A stretch of DNA of 36,646 bases from an uncultured Coriobacteriaceae bacterium (GCA_900552585.1 USAB01000007.1:1-36646), one strand, 5' to 3'; positions 1 to 9,156 are shown, numbered from the stretch's first letter. Program-made: numbers and translations. Notes: generated by a model not told the origin, from the sequence alone.

Positions 1-61
<61 letters not shown>

Positions 62-305
62 AAATTGGCGCGCCGCGGGGGTGCGCCGCCTCCGGAGAAT
101 CGAAGGCTCTACATTTCTGAAAAAGGACGCCTCGCCGCCGCCATCCGGCGCCGGCTCGGCTCATCGAGGGCCGCCCTCTGCGGGCGGCCGCGCTCGAATC
201 CACGCTTCTCTCATCGTCTTGATCGCAGTATCCGGTTTTCAAGGTTCCCGCCGGCCCCCCTCGGGGCCCGCTCGCTCCGGGCTCTCTCGCTCGGCGCAAG
301 AAAGT
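62..305 (-). other. rRNA operon leader
   Basis: This is the transcribed leader between the proximal rRNA promoter and the 16S start. It is GC-rich with several short self-complementary blocks, for example the GGGCCCC/GGGGGGCC block near 255-272 and the GCGGCCGCCC/GGGCGGCC block near 175-192. It also has the AACCTTGAAAACCGGATA-type stretch (about 225-245) common in actinobacterial and Firmicutes rRNA spacers. Open frames in this region have no ribosome site or family resemblance and are not called. Confidence 0.7.
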
Positions 306-334
306 ATATTACGCATGGGGATGGGCCTTGTCAA
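306..334 (-). promoter_or_regulatory. rRNA promoter P2 (proximal)
   Basis: On the minus strand a perfect -35 box TTGACA (329-334) is separated by exactly 17 bases from TAATAT (306-311). This is a near-consensus housekeeping sigma promoter pointing into the rRNA leader. An A/T-rich tract just upstream (335-358) could be an UP element. Confidence 0.88.
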
Positions 335-440
335 GAACTTTTTTGGAAAATTCCAATTTGTTCGGTACGCGGTCGGTTCGCGCGTCCGTGATTCCATCAC
401 GGGCCTCGTAAGAAGCGGTGCTCCTTGCGAGTGCTCGACT

Positions 441-468
441 ATATTAGCCCCATTCCTTCGAGAATCAA
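441..468 (-). promoter_or_regulatory. rRNA promoter P1 (distal)
   Basis: On the minus strand TTGATT (463-468), a 16-base spacer and TAATAT (441-446) make a second promoter about 135 bases upstream of P2. Tandem promoters are usual for rRNA operons. The remaining 470-720 stretch holds no gene. It must carry the rightward promoter for the methyltransferase, where only an AT-rich TATATATATA (about 692-701) is visible. Confidence 0.65.
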
Positions 469-720
469 GGGTCTATTTTCGTCTCCTCATTTCCTGCACG
501 TTTCATGCGTTTCAACCTAAGCGGTACCCCCAAATAGTGTGGTTTGCGTTAAGTCAGCGCGAAAACGCGTTCATATCCCTTCCGCTTTTCGCCGCATTTC
601 GTTGCAAAAGTCGTTCTTTCGCAACTCTCTTATTGAGGCCATCTTCATGTTTCTTGGCGCTCCAACGCTGAAACCATCTACTACACTTCCTTATATATAT
701 ACGTATGAGGAGGTGGCCTT

Positions 721-1566
721 GTGGCCCTAATCTATCCGGAGGCATTGGACGACCCTCGCTTGGCCGTATTTCGCGACCAACCCGATTCTCAATTGCGGGC
801 ATTCCAAGGCACGGCGAATGGTCTGTTCATCGGCGAGTCGCGCAATGTGATCGAACGCGCACTTAATAAAGGAGTGAAACCCTACGCCGTCTTACTGGAA
901 CGCCATTGGATTGACCAGTCCCAGCCGCTCATCGACCGATTGCTTGCCGCCAACCCCTCGCTGCCGGTGTTCGTGGTGAATATGCAGCAGTTCCAGGAAG
1001 TGACGGGATACCGCATTGCGCGCGGCGCGCTTGCCGCCATGGAGCGCCCCGCCCTTCCGGCGCTTCATGAACTGCTGAAGGATGCCCGACGTGTGGCGGT
1101 ACTGGAAGACATTACGAACTATACGAACATCGGGGCCATATTTCGGTCGGCCGCTGCGCTTGGCATCGACGCCGTGCTGGTCACACATTCCTGCCATGAT
1201 CCTTTCTACCGTCGGGCGGCGCGCGTTTCCATGGGCACCGTGTTCCAAGTGCCGTGGACGCGCATCGGATCGCAGCAGGATTGGTCGCACGAGGGCATCC
1301 CGCAGCTGCATCAAGCCGGATTCAAGGTGGCGGCGCTTGCGCTATCCGACGATTCCATCCCGCTGCAGAGCAAGGTGCTACACGATTGCGACAAGCTGGC
1401 ACTTGTGCTGGGCACAGAAGGCGACGGGCTTTCCGCCCACACCATTGCGGACTGCGACTATACCGTCCGCATTCCCATGGAACATGAAGTGGACTCGCTC
1501 AATGTGGCGGCGGCAAGCGCGGTGGCGTTTTGGGAGCTGCGGACGAGGCATCGCGAGGAATGCTGA
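721..1566 (+). CDS. SpoU/TrmH-family RNA 2'-O-methyltransferase
   Basis: A SAM-dependent enzyme that probably methylates a ribose 2'-OH in tRNA or rRNA. The C-terminal half is a SPOUT (knotted) domain with the three family motifs: TNIGAIFRSA (residues 135-144, with the conserved Asn and Arg), LVLGTEGDGL (228-237) and the IPM...DSLNVAAAS segment (251-266). The N-terminal ~115 residues match the substrate-binding extension of RlmB/TsnR-like members. The GTG start at 721 is chosen because AGGAGG (708-713) lies 7 bases upstream. It is divergent from the rRNA operon, a suggestive setting for an rRNA modifier, but the target base cannot be told from sequence. Family call firm, substrate open. Confidence 0.9.
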   Translation: MALIYPEALDDPRLAVFRDQPDSQLRAFQGTANGLFIGESRNVIERALNKGVKPYAVLLERHWIDQSQPLIDRLLAANPSLPVFVVNMQQFQEVTGYRIARGALAAMERPALPALHELLKDARRVAVLEDITNYTNIGAIFRSAAALGIDAVLVTHSCHDPFYRRAARVSMGTVFQVPWTRIGSQQDWSHEGIPQLHQAGFKVAALALSDDSIPLQSKVLHDCDKLALVLGTEGDGLSAHTIADCDYTVRIPMEHEVDSLNVAAASAVAFWELRTRHREEC

Positions 1567-1738
1567 CGGCAGGTACCGCCCGGTGCCGAAAACGCGCAAT
1601 CCGCACGCCGGCACCGAAGTCCGCGATGCCGTTGCACAGACGGACTGAATGCCGCAGCTTTACCGGCAAATGCCGTCTGGCATTGCGCCGCGCGAAGTGC
1701 AACACTGGATTCGAACGGTTTCCGGCGAAAGGATTCTC

Positions 1739-2224
1739 ATGAAGGCCCTGATGGTCACCCCTGAAGACGCAATGCAGCTGCTGCTTGACCGCAAGTGGAT
1801 AGAGTGCCAGCCCTGGACCACCGATTTCCGTGGGCCCGTGGTCATCTGCACCGAGACGAATCCGAAGACGGCGGGGACCATCCCCGGCAAGGCGCTGTGC
1901 GTGGTGAATCTGGCATATGTGGAACCCTTCTCGGAAGATCATCTGGAAGCGGCCGGCATGACCCGCATGCCGCCGAAGGGCCAATTCGCCTGGACATTCG
2001 ACGATTTGGACTGGATCGAGCCCTTCCCCATCCCGGACGATGCTCCCGTATTGGGCACCGGCCTATTCGACCTCAACGGCAAGCTGGTCAATCGCATCCC
2101 GGCGGACATGGAGAGCACGCACGCCCTGCGCACGTATTACGAGCCGCTTCTGACCTGGTCTGACGCCAAGCACAGCGAAGAAGAGACGCGCGAATGGTGG
2201 GAAAAGGAGATGGAGCAGTTCTAA
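1739..2224 (+). CDS. ASCH/PUA-like domain protein
   Basis: A 161-residue soluble protein. The opening MKALMVTPEDAMQLLLDRKWIE resembles the ASCH fold start (substrate pocket and helix). It is followed by a beta-rich core, with VVICTETNP and GKALCVVNLAYVEPF, and an aromatic acidic tail (WEKEMEQF). ASCH proteins bind RNA or nucleotides, and some are amidohydrolases. The role here is unknown. The ATG at 1739 has AAAGGA at 1728-1733. Upstream in-frame codons (from 1649) lack a ribosome site and look non-coding. It lies 172 bases after the methyltransferase and could be co-transcribed. Domain call moderate, function unassigned. Confidence 0.7.
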   Translation: MKALMVTPEDAMQLLLDRKWIECQPWTTDFRGPVVICTETNPKTAGTIPGKALCVVNLAYVEPFSEDHLEAAGMTRMPPKGQFAWTFDDLDWIEPFPIPDDAPVLGTGLFDLNGKLVNRIPADMESTHALRTYYEPLLTWSDAKHSEEETREWWEKEMEQF

Positions 2225-2436
2225 CGCGTCCGCCAAACGGGCTGCGTCAGGCAATTTCGTCACCTGACCGTTGATTTGTTATCTACTTGATACCATTTAC
2301 GGATTACGCGCGACCGTTTACGCACACCCCCGCTTCTTCCCCCTGATTGTGCAGTATTCCATAGCTGGAATGAAATCCCTAACCGAACAAGGGCCGACAC
2401 GAATGGGGCGGCCCGGCACAGAGAAGGGGGCTCATC

Positions 2437-2793
2437 ATGTCGGCTAAGGAAAAGCGTATTTTTAGGGTTCAACAGGCGGGTCTGCTCTTTGTATTCTTGC
2501 TGGTAGCGGCATTGGCCGCCGCACCCGTTGCCCTTTCGGCATCCGCGTCCGCAGACACCGTGAGCAACCAGCAAACCACCACGGCGGCATACACCACGAC
2601 AGGATCCTCGACACAATATGCAGGCAGCGCCGCCGCAAGCCAGATGTACGGCATGCAGACAGCTCCGAAGAAGGCCGTTGTTGCCGAAGATTCCGGAACG
2701 ATAGCGTTCCAGCTGGTCATGGCCATTGCCGTAGCGGGCCTGGTGCTCCACTTCGCATTCAAGACAGACGATATGCCCAGCGACCGCTCGTAA
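2437..2793 (+). CDS. Small bitopic membrane/secreted protein of unknown function
   Basis: 118 residues: a basic N-terminus (KEKR), a hydrophobic segment at ~14-37 rich in Ala/Leu/Val that could be a signal peptide (ASA-D boundary) or an anchor, a Ser/Thr/Gln/Tyr-rich low-complexity stretch (~40-75), then a second hydrophobic helix (~88-108) and a short polar tail. No known family was recognised. The ATG at 2437 follows GAAGGGGG. It may be surface-exposed, given the S/T-rich linker. The 211 bases upstream (2225-2436) hold no other gene and no clear promoter. Confidence 0.6.
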   Translation: MSAKEKRIFRVQQAGLLFVFLLVAALAAAPVALSASASADTVSNQQTTTAAYTTTGSSTQYAGSAAASQMYGMQTAPKKAVVAEDSGTIAFQLVMAIAVAGLVLHFAFKTDDMPSDRS

Positions 2794-2851
2794 CGAGCGC
2801 TCGGGAAAACGCGGGCACCCCGCCCGCACGCCGTTGACAATCCGCCCTTAT

Positions 2852-2910
2852 ACGCACGGCCGATGCGCGCCGGTCTCCCCTTTCGGGGAGCGGCTGCATC
2901 GGCCGTGCGT
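2852..2910. terminator. Hairpin between convergent genes
   Basis: A 15-bp perfect stem (ACGCACGGCCGATGC at 2852-2866 with its complement at 2896-2910) encloses an inner CTCCCC/GGGGAG stem. It sits between the rightward small membrane protein and the leftward ATP-grasp gene. On the plus strand it is followed by TGTTTCTG, a weak U tract. It probably ends transcription from both sides. Confidence 0.7.
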
Positions 2911-2930
2911 TGTTTCTGCACGTACCTCCG

Positions 2931-4163
2931 TCAGTCGTTTATGTGGTTGCGGCCGTAGCAGTCCGCGAACTCGCGGCGATGGAAATGCTGGTCGGACCGA
3001 TACGTCTTCCAGCGCTTGAAGTTCTTGTCGTAGTCCGGCACGAACAGCTCCACCATCTTCTTGCTGCGGATCATCTTGTCCACGCGCGGCCATGATTCCA
3101 GGTCACGGGCATATTGGCGGATAGTGGATTCGGGAATCTGCGTCAGCAGCGCGGAATCCGATTCCACTTCCACCCGCGGGCCAGGCGCATCTTCAAGCAC
3201 GTCTTCCACCACAAAGCGCGCCAGGTTCCTGCCCGCCGCCGTTGCCAGATAGCTAGAATCGCACGGCGCGAAGTTGAAATCCAGGAACGCATACACGTCC
3301 TGCTCGGGATCGTATTTCAGATCGATGTTGCAGAAGCCCGTATAGCCGATGCGATCGAGAAATGCAATGACGCGGTCCGCCAGTTCGCGATTCTCCCCCG
3401 CAACCACCGCCCCGTAATGACCCATATTCCACGGCGCGCTTTCTTCCAGGATCACGTCGCCCGGGCAGACCAGGCGCACCTGCCCGTCCTGCGCGCTATA
3501 GCACGTCAGCGTCGTAATGGCATCGTCGTCGCCCGGAATCTCCTGCTGCAGGATCATGCCCCTTGCATATCCTGCCTTGCCCGCCATGGACAGCGCGTAA
3601 TTCAGCTCCGTCTCGCTGCGAATCTCGTACAGATTCTTCTTGCCGCGATACGCGCACTGCAGGAATGCATCCGGATCGTCCGGCTTCAGGATAGCCGGGA
3701 AGCCGAACGGGCAGCCGACCATGTCGTCTGGGTGCGCGATCAGCATGAACGGCGGGAACGGCAGGTCGTGCTTTTGGCACACCGCGTAGAACCGGTCCTT
3801 CGTTTCCAACTGTTCGACCAGCTCAAGCGAAGGATTGTTGAACCGGTAGGCCTGAGGAAGCTGGTTTGCATGACGCGCCAGCAGCCGCGCGAACCGATGC
3901 TCCGTGGGAACCAGCAGCAGCGTCTTGCCCACATTGTCGGACCGTTCCGAGAAGCTCCGCAACGTGCGGACGAATTCCGCATCCTGATCCAGCTCCGGAA
4001 CTTCGGCGGCCTTCACGATGTCGCTATTCTGGCAGATGGGATACACCCGCGTGGATAGCGCCTGCGACACCACGCCGTACTCCTCGTAGAACGACCGCGC
4101 CATGCCATACGCCGAACCATCGGCGCCCAGCAAGACGGGAACGAAATCTGCCTTCTGGTCCAT
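2931..4163 (-). CDS. ATP-grasp carboxylate-amine ligase-like protein
   Basis: About 410 residues with ATP-grasp architecture. Visible elements are an N-terminal alpha/beta segment opening PVLLGAD, the ATP-binding lysine in AILKP (residue ~160), the LQQEIPG strand (E~208), acidic metal ligands in NIDLKYDPE (D~281) and LDFNFAP (D~295, N~297, in place of the usual E-x-N). Such enzymes join a carboxylate to an amine via an acyl phosphate. Closest in feel are D-aspartate ligase-type peptidoglycan cross-bridge enzymes, but this is only resemblance. The start at 4163 is chosen because GGGGAAAGGACG lies just upstream; the 18 extra upstream codons lack a ribosome site. gpsA begins 63 bases upstream on the same strand, so an operon is likely. 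Confidence 0.75.
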   Translation of the reverse strand: MDQKADFVPVLLGADGSAYGMARSFYEEYGVVSQALSTRVYPICQNSDIVKAAEVPELDQDAEFVRTLRSFSERSDNVGKTLLLVPTEHRFARLLARHANQLPQAYRFNNPSLELVEQLETKDRFYAVCQKHDLPFPPFMLIAHPDDMVGCPFGFPAILKPDDPDAFLQCAYRGKKNLYEIRSETELNYALSMAGKAGYARGMILQQEIPGDDDAITTLTCYSAQDGQVRLVCPGDVILEESAPWNMGHYGAVVAGENRELADRVIAFLDRIGYTGFCNIDLKYDPEQDVYAFLDFNFAPCDSSYLATAAGRNLARFVVEDVLEDAPGPRVEVESDSALLTQIPESTIRQYARDLESWPRVDKMIRSKKMVELFVPDYDKNFKRWKTYRSDQHFHRREFADCYGRNHIND

Positions 4164-4226
4164 GAATCGTCCTTTCCCCCGACGCCTTGCCGCCTTCCAC
4201 GTGCGGATTGCACGCAAATCGCGGGG

Positions 4227-5243
4227 CTATTCGTCCTTCAACGCGCGATTCATCAGGCAGCCGGGCGCATCGTCGATAGCCAGCTCGCCATCGAGCAGCT
4301 TGCGTACGGCCTCCATGATGGGAAGCTCCACGCCCTTCGAGCGGCCCAGCGCCAGCAGCGGGTGCACGGCATGCGCACCCTCCACCACCATATGTCGCTC
4401 CGCCTCGTAATCCGGCACGGAAATACCACGCTCCACAAACGCCTGGCCATACATGCCGTTGCGCGAATGGGGCGAACAACACGTGGCGTTCAGGTCACCG
4501 ATGCCCGCAAGCCCGAACACAGTCTCGACTTTGCCGCCATCCGCTTCCACCAGGCGCGCAATCTCCGCCGCGCCGCGCGTCATCAGCAGCGCAACCGTGT
4601 TGTCGCCCTGCCCCATGCCGCGTGCCATGCCGCAGGCGATGGCGATGACGTTCTTCGACGCCGCGCAGAGGCTGGCGCCCACCGGGTCGGACGTGGTGTA
4701 GAGACGGAACGTAGTGCTGGACAGCAGCTTCTGGAAGTACTGCGCCGTTTCTGCACCCGTGCTGGCCACGACCGCGCCCGCGTACGAGCCCTCGATAAGC
4801 TCTTCGGCGTGATTCGGGCCCGCAAGCACGGCCACGCGGTCGGCATTGCCCAGCGCGTCGGCCACTACGCGGTACAGCGTGTGGCCCGACTCGGAATCGA
4901 GCCCCTTCGACAGCACCAGCACGGGCGTGGTTTCCGGCAGGCACGTTGCTAGCTGCTTTGCGGCCGTCTTCACGCCGAACGACGGCGTGACTATGATCAC
5001 GGATTCACATCCCGCCACGGTACTGGGGATATCCGTGCAAGCCGTGACGTTCGGAAGCTCGTAGTCCGTGAAGAACGACGGATGATGATGCGTGCGGTTG
5101 ATGCCATCCGCTTCCTGCTTCTGGAAGCACCACATGCGCACGTCGATGCCCTTGGCGTATAGCATATGAGAAACGGCGGTGCCGAACGACCCTGCACCGA
5201 TAATGGCCACCGTACGCGTGCCATCATTCTGACCAGTTGCCAT
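4227..5243 (-). CDS. gpsA: Glycerol-3-phosphate dehydrogenase [NAD(P)+]
   Basis: Reduces dihydroxyacetone phosphate to sn-glycerol 3-phosphate for phospholipid synthesis; cytosolic. The N-terminal Rossmann fold shows GAGSFGTA (residues 16-23). Catalytic Lys197 is in AASKN, the second-domain loop is GIGDLNATC (Asp250), and SRN (Arg261-Asn262) binds substrate phosphate. At 338 residues it is normal family length. The ATG at 5243 is preceded by GAAGG. It ends 63 bases before the ATP-grasp gene on the same strand. Confidence 0.95.
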   Translation of the reverse strand: MATGQNDGTRTVAIIGAGSFGTAVSHMLYAKGIDVRMWCFQKQEADGINRTHHHPSFFTDYELPNVTACTDIPSTVAGCESVIIVTPSFGVKTAAKQLATCLPETTPVLVLSKGLDSESGHTLYRVVADALGNADRVAVLAGPNHAEELIEGSYAGAVVASTGAETAQYFQKLLSSTTFRLYTTSDPVGASLCAASKNVIAIACGMARGMGQGDNTVALLMTRGAAEIARLVEADGGKVETVFGLAGIGDLNATCCSPHSRNGMYGQAFVERGISVPDYEAERHMVVEGAHAVHPLLALGRSKGVELPIMEAVRKLLDGELAIDDAPGCLMNRALKDE

Positions 5244-5544
5244 AACTGCCTTCCTTATTGCGAATCGAAAGCGGCGAACCGCCGCCTGTTATTGCTTCTC
5301 TCCATTATCCACATAACCGCACGGGTTTGCACGGCGGGGCCGTACGAAGGGATTTCAGAGTTAACCTCATGAGGTTGCCACGGTGCCCGCGCGCAGTCGC
5401 TGAGATAGCCCCACGTTGCTCGCGCGTAATGCCCGCGTTGCCCACACGTGAGTGCCGCGTTAGCCCCGCAAGGCTTCCGTATTAGCGCGAGAAACCCGCT
5501 GCGTCCAGTGCGAAACAGCGCGTCCCCACCCGGAACGCGAAAAG
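5244..5544. other. Intergenic region with palindrome upstream of gpsA
   Basis: 301 bases without a gene. It carries a perfect 14-base palindrome, AACCTCATGAGGTT (5363-5376), and a possible leftward -10 element (GATAAT, about 5304-5309) with only a weak -35. The dyad could be an operator for gpsA, but nothing else supports this. Short open frames here have no family resemblance. Confidence 0.4.
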
Positions 5545-6465
5545 CTACAACCCCAGGTAGTGCGCGATGGCAGGCCACTGTTTCGCCGCCGTTTCGACCC
5601 CCAGCTCGTATGCCGCGAACAGCTTCTTCGTGTCACGTTCCGCCATGCTGATATCAAGGTCGGCCGCCGGCCAGATGGCATACGCCTCGCCTTCGTCATG
5701 AAGCCGCGCCACCTCCTGCATCTGCGCGTTGTATTCGTCCGGACGCTGCTGCAGGCGCTGCAGGAACTGCGGATACCGCCGGTACAGTATGTGCGCAATC
5801 CGCATGCCGCGCGCCGGGCGCTGCCAATAGCCGCGCGGACGCGTGAGCACGATGATCTGTCTGCCCCGATAGCGCGGACGGTCGTGCCCGTACGGGATGC
5901 TGTCGCACGCGCCGCCGTCCAGCAGGCGCTTCCCGTCCACATCTACGGGGCGGTTCACAAACGGCACGGACGAGCTGGCTATCAGATAGCGCTGCCCGTG
6001 CTTGAAATCCAGATCCCCCACGTCGTAGCCGAAGTAGTCGGCCCGGCCGGATGTCAGATCGGAGGCAACGGAGGTCAGCTTGATGGGCGATTCCGCGAAC
6101 CAATCCATGCTCAAATGCTCTATCTGGTTCGGGATGGTGTCGAAAATGAAGTTCGATCCCACGTAGTTGCCGGTGAGCAGCTTCGAGCGCAGCGACATGA
6201 ACCGCCAGTCGTCGCGATATTCCAGATTGCAATACGCCATGCGCCCCACCGCACCGCTTGCATAATTGAAGCCGCAGATGGCACCCGCCGACGTGCCCAC
6301 AACGGACTCCGGGAACACCCGCTTGTCCATGAAGTAATCCACCACACCGCACGTGAACAGGTTGCGCATGGCGCCGCCTTCCAGCACCATCTGGAACGGG
6401 ACAAGCCCCTGCCCTTCCCAAAGCGGACGGCGTGCCGCTTCGGCCTTGCCCATTGCTGAACCCAT
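5545..6465 (-). CDS. Patatin-like phospholipase
   Basis: A 306-residue serine lipid acyl hydrolase of the patatin/RssA type. The oxyanion-hole segment is VLEGGAMR (27-34), the nucleophile elbow GTSAG has Ser59, and the catalytic-dyad Asp183 sits in LLDGG. No signal peptide is seen, so a cytosolic or membrane-peripheral location is expected. The substrate is unknown. The start at 6465 has AAAGGAG 5 bases upstream; the much longer upstream frame has no coding character. A possible minus-strand promoter is TTGCAC (6518-6523), 18 bases, TAGACT (6494-6499). Confidence 0.9.
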   Translation of the reverse strand: MGSAMGKAEAARRPLWEGQGLVPFQMVLEGGAMRNLFTCGVVDYFMDKRVFPESVVGTSAGAICGFNYASGAVGRMAYCNLEYRDDWRFMSLRSKLLTGNYVGSNFIFDTIPNQIEHLSMDWFAESPIKLTSVASDLTSGRADYFGYDVGDLDFKHGQRYLIASSSVPFVNRPVDVDGKRLLDGGACDSIPYGHDRPRYRGRQIIVLTRPRGYWQRPARGMRIAHILYRRYPQFLQRLQQRPDEYNAQMQEVARLHDEGEAYAIWPAADLDISMAERDTKKLFAAYELGVETAAKQWPAIAHYLGL

Positions 6466-6493
6466 TGGCACTCCTTTCCCCTTACGCCCAATA

Positions 6494-6523
6494 AGTCTAA
6501 CGTCGCAGGTAGAGCGCGTGCAA
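6494..6523 (-). promoter_or_regulatory. Putative promoter of the patatin gene
   Basis: On the minus strand TTGCAC (6518-6523), an 18-base spacer and TAGACT (6494-6499) lie about 30 bases before the patatin start. The match to consensus is moderate and the spacing slightly long. The rest of the 6466-6747 gap shows no gene. Confidence 0.4.
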
Positions 6524-6747
6524 GGCACCCCGGGTCGTTTCCAAACCGAAAGATGCGCGCACCGTGCACCGCGGGCGAACAGGCCGTCCGCGCAGCGCCG
6601 CGGAACCGCCAACGAGCCCGACCCCCGCGCCGACGAACCCGGTAACCGGCAGTCAACAGCTTCATGGGGATACCTTGCATCCGCACCCCGGTCCACCGCA
6701 TTGCCGCTAACTTGGATAGAAAGATGCATCCACGCAAAGGAGGCTGC

Positions 6748-7161
6748 ATGAACAGAAAGCAGGGAGCATTCAGCAAACGTATGCGGACGTTCATGGCCGG
6801 CCGCAACGGCATGGACGAACTCTGCGGAACGGCCGTGGTGGCAGGCGTCATATTCCTGCTGCTTTCCGGATTCGGCGCAAACCCCCTGGTCTGGCTTGCG
6901 TTGGCCCTGGTAGTCTACGGTGTGTGGCGCTGCTATTCCCGCAACGTGGAACAACGCCGCGACGAGAACGAGCACTTCCTGGTGATCACGGAACAGCCGC
7001 GCGCCTGGTTCCGCCTGCAGCGCACCCGGTTCAAGAACCGCAAGGAAAAGCGCTACTTCAAGTGCAGCGAATGCAACACGGTCTGCGCCGTGCCCCGCGG
7101 CAAGGGAAAGATCCGCATCACATGCCCGACGTGCAAGCACAAGTTCGAGGTGAAGTCGTAG
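6748..7161 (+). CDS. Membrane protein with C-terminal zinc ribbon
   Basis: 137 residues. A basic N-terminus is followed by two closely spaced hydrophobic helices (~25-42 and ~45-60), a charged linker, then a C-terminal zinc-ribbon with CSEC (106, 109) and CPTC (126, 129) and basic residues between. The layout fits a small inner-membrane protein with a cytoplasmic metal-binding knuckle. No function is known. The ATG at 6748 has a full AAAGGAGG at 6736-6743. It is divergent from the patatin gene. Confidence 0.75.
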   Translation: MNRKQGAFSKRMRTFMAGRNGMDELCGTAVVAGVIFLLLSGFGANPLVWLALALVVYGVWRCYSRNVEQRRDENEHFLVITEQPRAWFRLQRTRFKNRKEKRYFKCSECNTVCAVPRGKGKIRITCPTCKHKFEVKS

Positions 7162-7364
7162 CCCGCGCGTCGCGAACACGTAGCCGCACGCACCGCCTGA
7201 GCGTGGCGGCAGGCGAACGGCCGCGCCATTCGCGCCCGCACCCGCTTCCCGGCACAGCGCCGTCGCGCGTCCCTTCGCAACCTACGTTCTTTACATTCGA
7301 TGCGTTTTGGTGCAAAGGTTTGCATAATTCCACCCGCGCCTAGAGGGCGGAATGCGGCATGAAC

Positions 7365-7370
7365 TATAAT
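7365..7370 (+). promoter_or_regulatory. -10 element upstream of pgi
   Basis: A perfect TATAAT at 7365-7370 with no good -35 at 17 bases. If used, transcription would start near 7377, downstream of the TTG codon at 7373, which supports the ATG at 7418 as the true start of the isomerase. Confidence 0.45.
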
Positions 7371-7417
7371 TATTGACTGCTGTTATTCAATCGGAAACAT
7401 TCAACGAAAGAGTCTAT

Positions 7418-9127
7418 ATGCTCAGCGGCAACATGGAAAAGGTTTACCCATCGGCGAAGGCGCTGGTGAAGCATCGCGTGGCAAGCCGCCTGCATGCCAA
7501 GGACGCAACGCTGTACAACTTCTCGAAAGAGGCGCAGGAATGCGCCGCCCAATACATGGGATGGACAGACCTGGCAAGCAATCCGCCCACGTCGCTTTCG
7601 AAGATCAAGAAATTCGCCAAGTTCGCGAAGTCGGCGGGGCTGGAAAACGTGCTGCTGCTGGGACAGGGCGGATCCACCCAGGCACCCATGACCATTACGA
7701 AATACAACAGCGTCAGCGCGAAATCGGATGTGAAATTCCGCACGCTGGACTCCGATTCCCCTGTGCGTCTGCGCTCCATTCTGGCCGGATGCGACCCGAA
7801 GCGCCTGCTGGTCATTACGTCGTCGAAGAGCGGCGGCACCATAGAGCCCAACAGCTACCTGCGCGCCGTACGCGCAGAACTGCGCAAATCGCTTTCAGAA
7901 GAAGAGCTGGTACGGCACCTTGTTGCCATCACGGACCCTGGCAGCGCGTTGGAAAAACAGGCCGAAAAGGAAGGCTGGCTGAAAATATTCAACGGCGAGC
8001 CCACCGTAGGCGGCCGCTACAGCGCGCTTTCTGTGTTCGGCCTGGTGCCGGCGGCGCTAGTGGGCATTGACATGGATCGCTACATGGAGAATGCCCGGAT
8101 GGCGGAAAAGAAATGCGCGGAAGATTCTATTGATAACCCGGCCATTATCTTGGCAGCGTTCCTGTACGACAACTACCGCAACGGCCGCGACAAATTCAGT
8201 TTCCTGACGCAGAAGCGCGGCCGGGTGCTGGGGCTGTGGATAGAGCAACTGGTAGCGGAGAGCCTGGGAAAGGGCGGCAAGGGCATTTTGCCGAACATCG
8301 AATCGGATGCGCTTATCCTGTCCAAGGACGCCGGCGACCGCACGGCCATTATGTACCAGACCAAAAACGAGCTGTGGGACGAGCGGAAGAACTTCGAGAT
8401 GAGTCTGGGCTACATTGCCCCCACCATCCCGCGCCTGAACTTCCGGGTAGACGATGCGTGCGCGCTGCCGCAGGACTTCATTATCTGGGAATACGCAACC
8501 GCCATGGTGGGCTATCTGATGAAGGTCTGCCCCTTCGACCAGCCGGACGTGGCAAGCGCGAAGGCAGCCACACTGAAGGTGCTGTCCGAAGGCACACAGG
8601 CACCGGATTTTGTGGAAGATCAGCTGAACAACATTCACATGGGCAACGTAGAGGTGCGCCTGGGACAGAGCATGAAGGGTGCGAGCAGCCTTGAAGAGGC
8701 GGTGCGCAACCTGATGAAGAGCGTCAAGCCGGGCGACTACTTCAGCGTCAACGCATTCCTTCCGTACATGGGCGAAGGCCGACGCGAGGCGCTGGAGATG
8801 ATCCGCCATACGTTCGCACATGATTTGGGCGTGGTGTCATGCTTGGAGATTGGCCCGCGCTACCTGCACTCCACCGGGCAGATGCAGAAGGGCGGCCCCG
8901 ACAACGGCGTGTACCTGATTGTATCTGCTGATGAAATGAAGGACGTGACGCTGCCCGGCTGGAAGGCGAAGAGCCTGGCCACGCTGGCAAAGGCGCAGGC
9001 CTGCGGAGACTTGAAGGTGCTGTCTGAGCGCGGCCGACGGGTGGTGCACGTGCATCTGCCCGACAACTCGGGCGCTACGCTGCGCGTTCTTGCCGAGATG
9101 GTGGCGCAGGCAGCCAGGGAAATCTAA
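7418..9127 (+). CDS. pgi: Glucose-6-phosphate isomerase, long actinobacterial form
   Basis: Interconverts glucose 6-phosphate and fructose 6-phosphate in glycolysis and supplies hexose phosphate for nucleotide sugars. About 569 residues. It has SIS-type sugar-phosphate motifs: LLLGQGGST (~79-87), TSSKSGGTIE (~134-143) and GGRYSALSVFG (~198-208). A late HSTGQMQKGGPDNG motif is typical of the PGI module found fused to transaldolase in some bacteria; no transaldolase part is present here. The ATG at 7418 is preceded by GAAAGAG. A TTG at 7373 would extend it by 15 residues but lacks a ribosome site and lies beside the -10 box. A strong terminator follows. Confidence 0.88.
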   Translation: MLSGNMEKVYPSAKALVKHRVASRLHAKDATLYNFSKEAQECAAQYMGWTDLASNPPTSLSKIKKFAKFAKSAGLENVLLLGQGGSTQAPMTITKYNSVSAKSDVKFRTLDSDSPVRLRSILAGCDPKRLLVITSSKSGGTIEPNSYLRAVRAELRKSLSEEELVRHLVAITDPGSALEKQAEKEGWLKIFNGEPTVGGRYSALSVFGLVPAALVGIDMDRYMENARMAEKKCAEDSIDNPAIILAAFLYDNYRNGRDKFSFLTQKRGRVLGLWIEQLVAESLGKGGKGILPNIESDALILSKDAGDRTAIMYQTKNELWDERKNFEMSLGYIAPTIPRLNFRVDDACALPQDFIIWEYATAMVGYLMKVCPFDQPDVASAKAATLKVLSEGTQAPDFVEDQLNNIHMGNVEVRLGQSMKGASSLEEAVRNLMKSVKPGDYFSVNAFLPYMGEGRREALEMIRHTFAHDLGVVSCLEIGPRYLHSTGQMQKGGPDNGVYLIVSADEMKDVTLPGWKAKSLATLAKAQACGDLKVLSERGRRVVHVHLPDNSGATLRVLAEMVAQAAREI

Positions 9128-9156
9128 GCGAATCAAAGCAGCTTCCTGCAGCTTGA

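Noticed and set aside
81..671. Open frame across the rRNA leader and promoters
   Set aside because: It covers two rRNA promoters and the leader; low-complexity Arg/Ser/Pro composition, no ribosome site.
3114..4058. A 314-codon plus-strand frame over the ATP-grasp gene
   Set aside because: Arg/Gln/His-rich shadow of a gene with clear ATP-grasp motifs on the other strand.
6466..7179. Long N-terminal extension of the patatin frame
   Set aside because: It runs over the promoter and the divergent zinc-ribbon gene, and has no coding similarity; the ribosome site at 6465 marks the true start.
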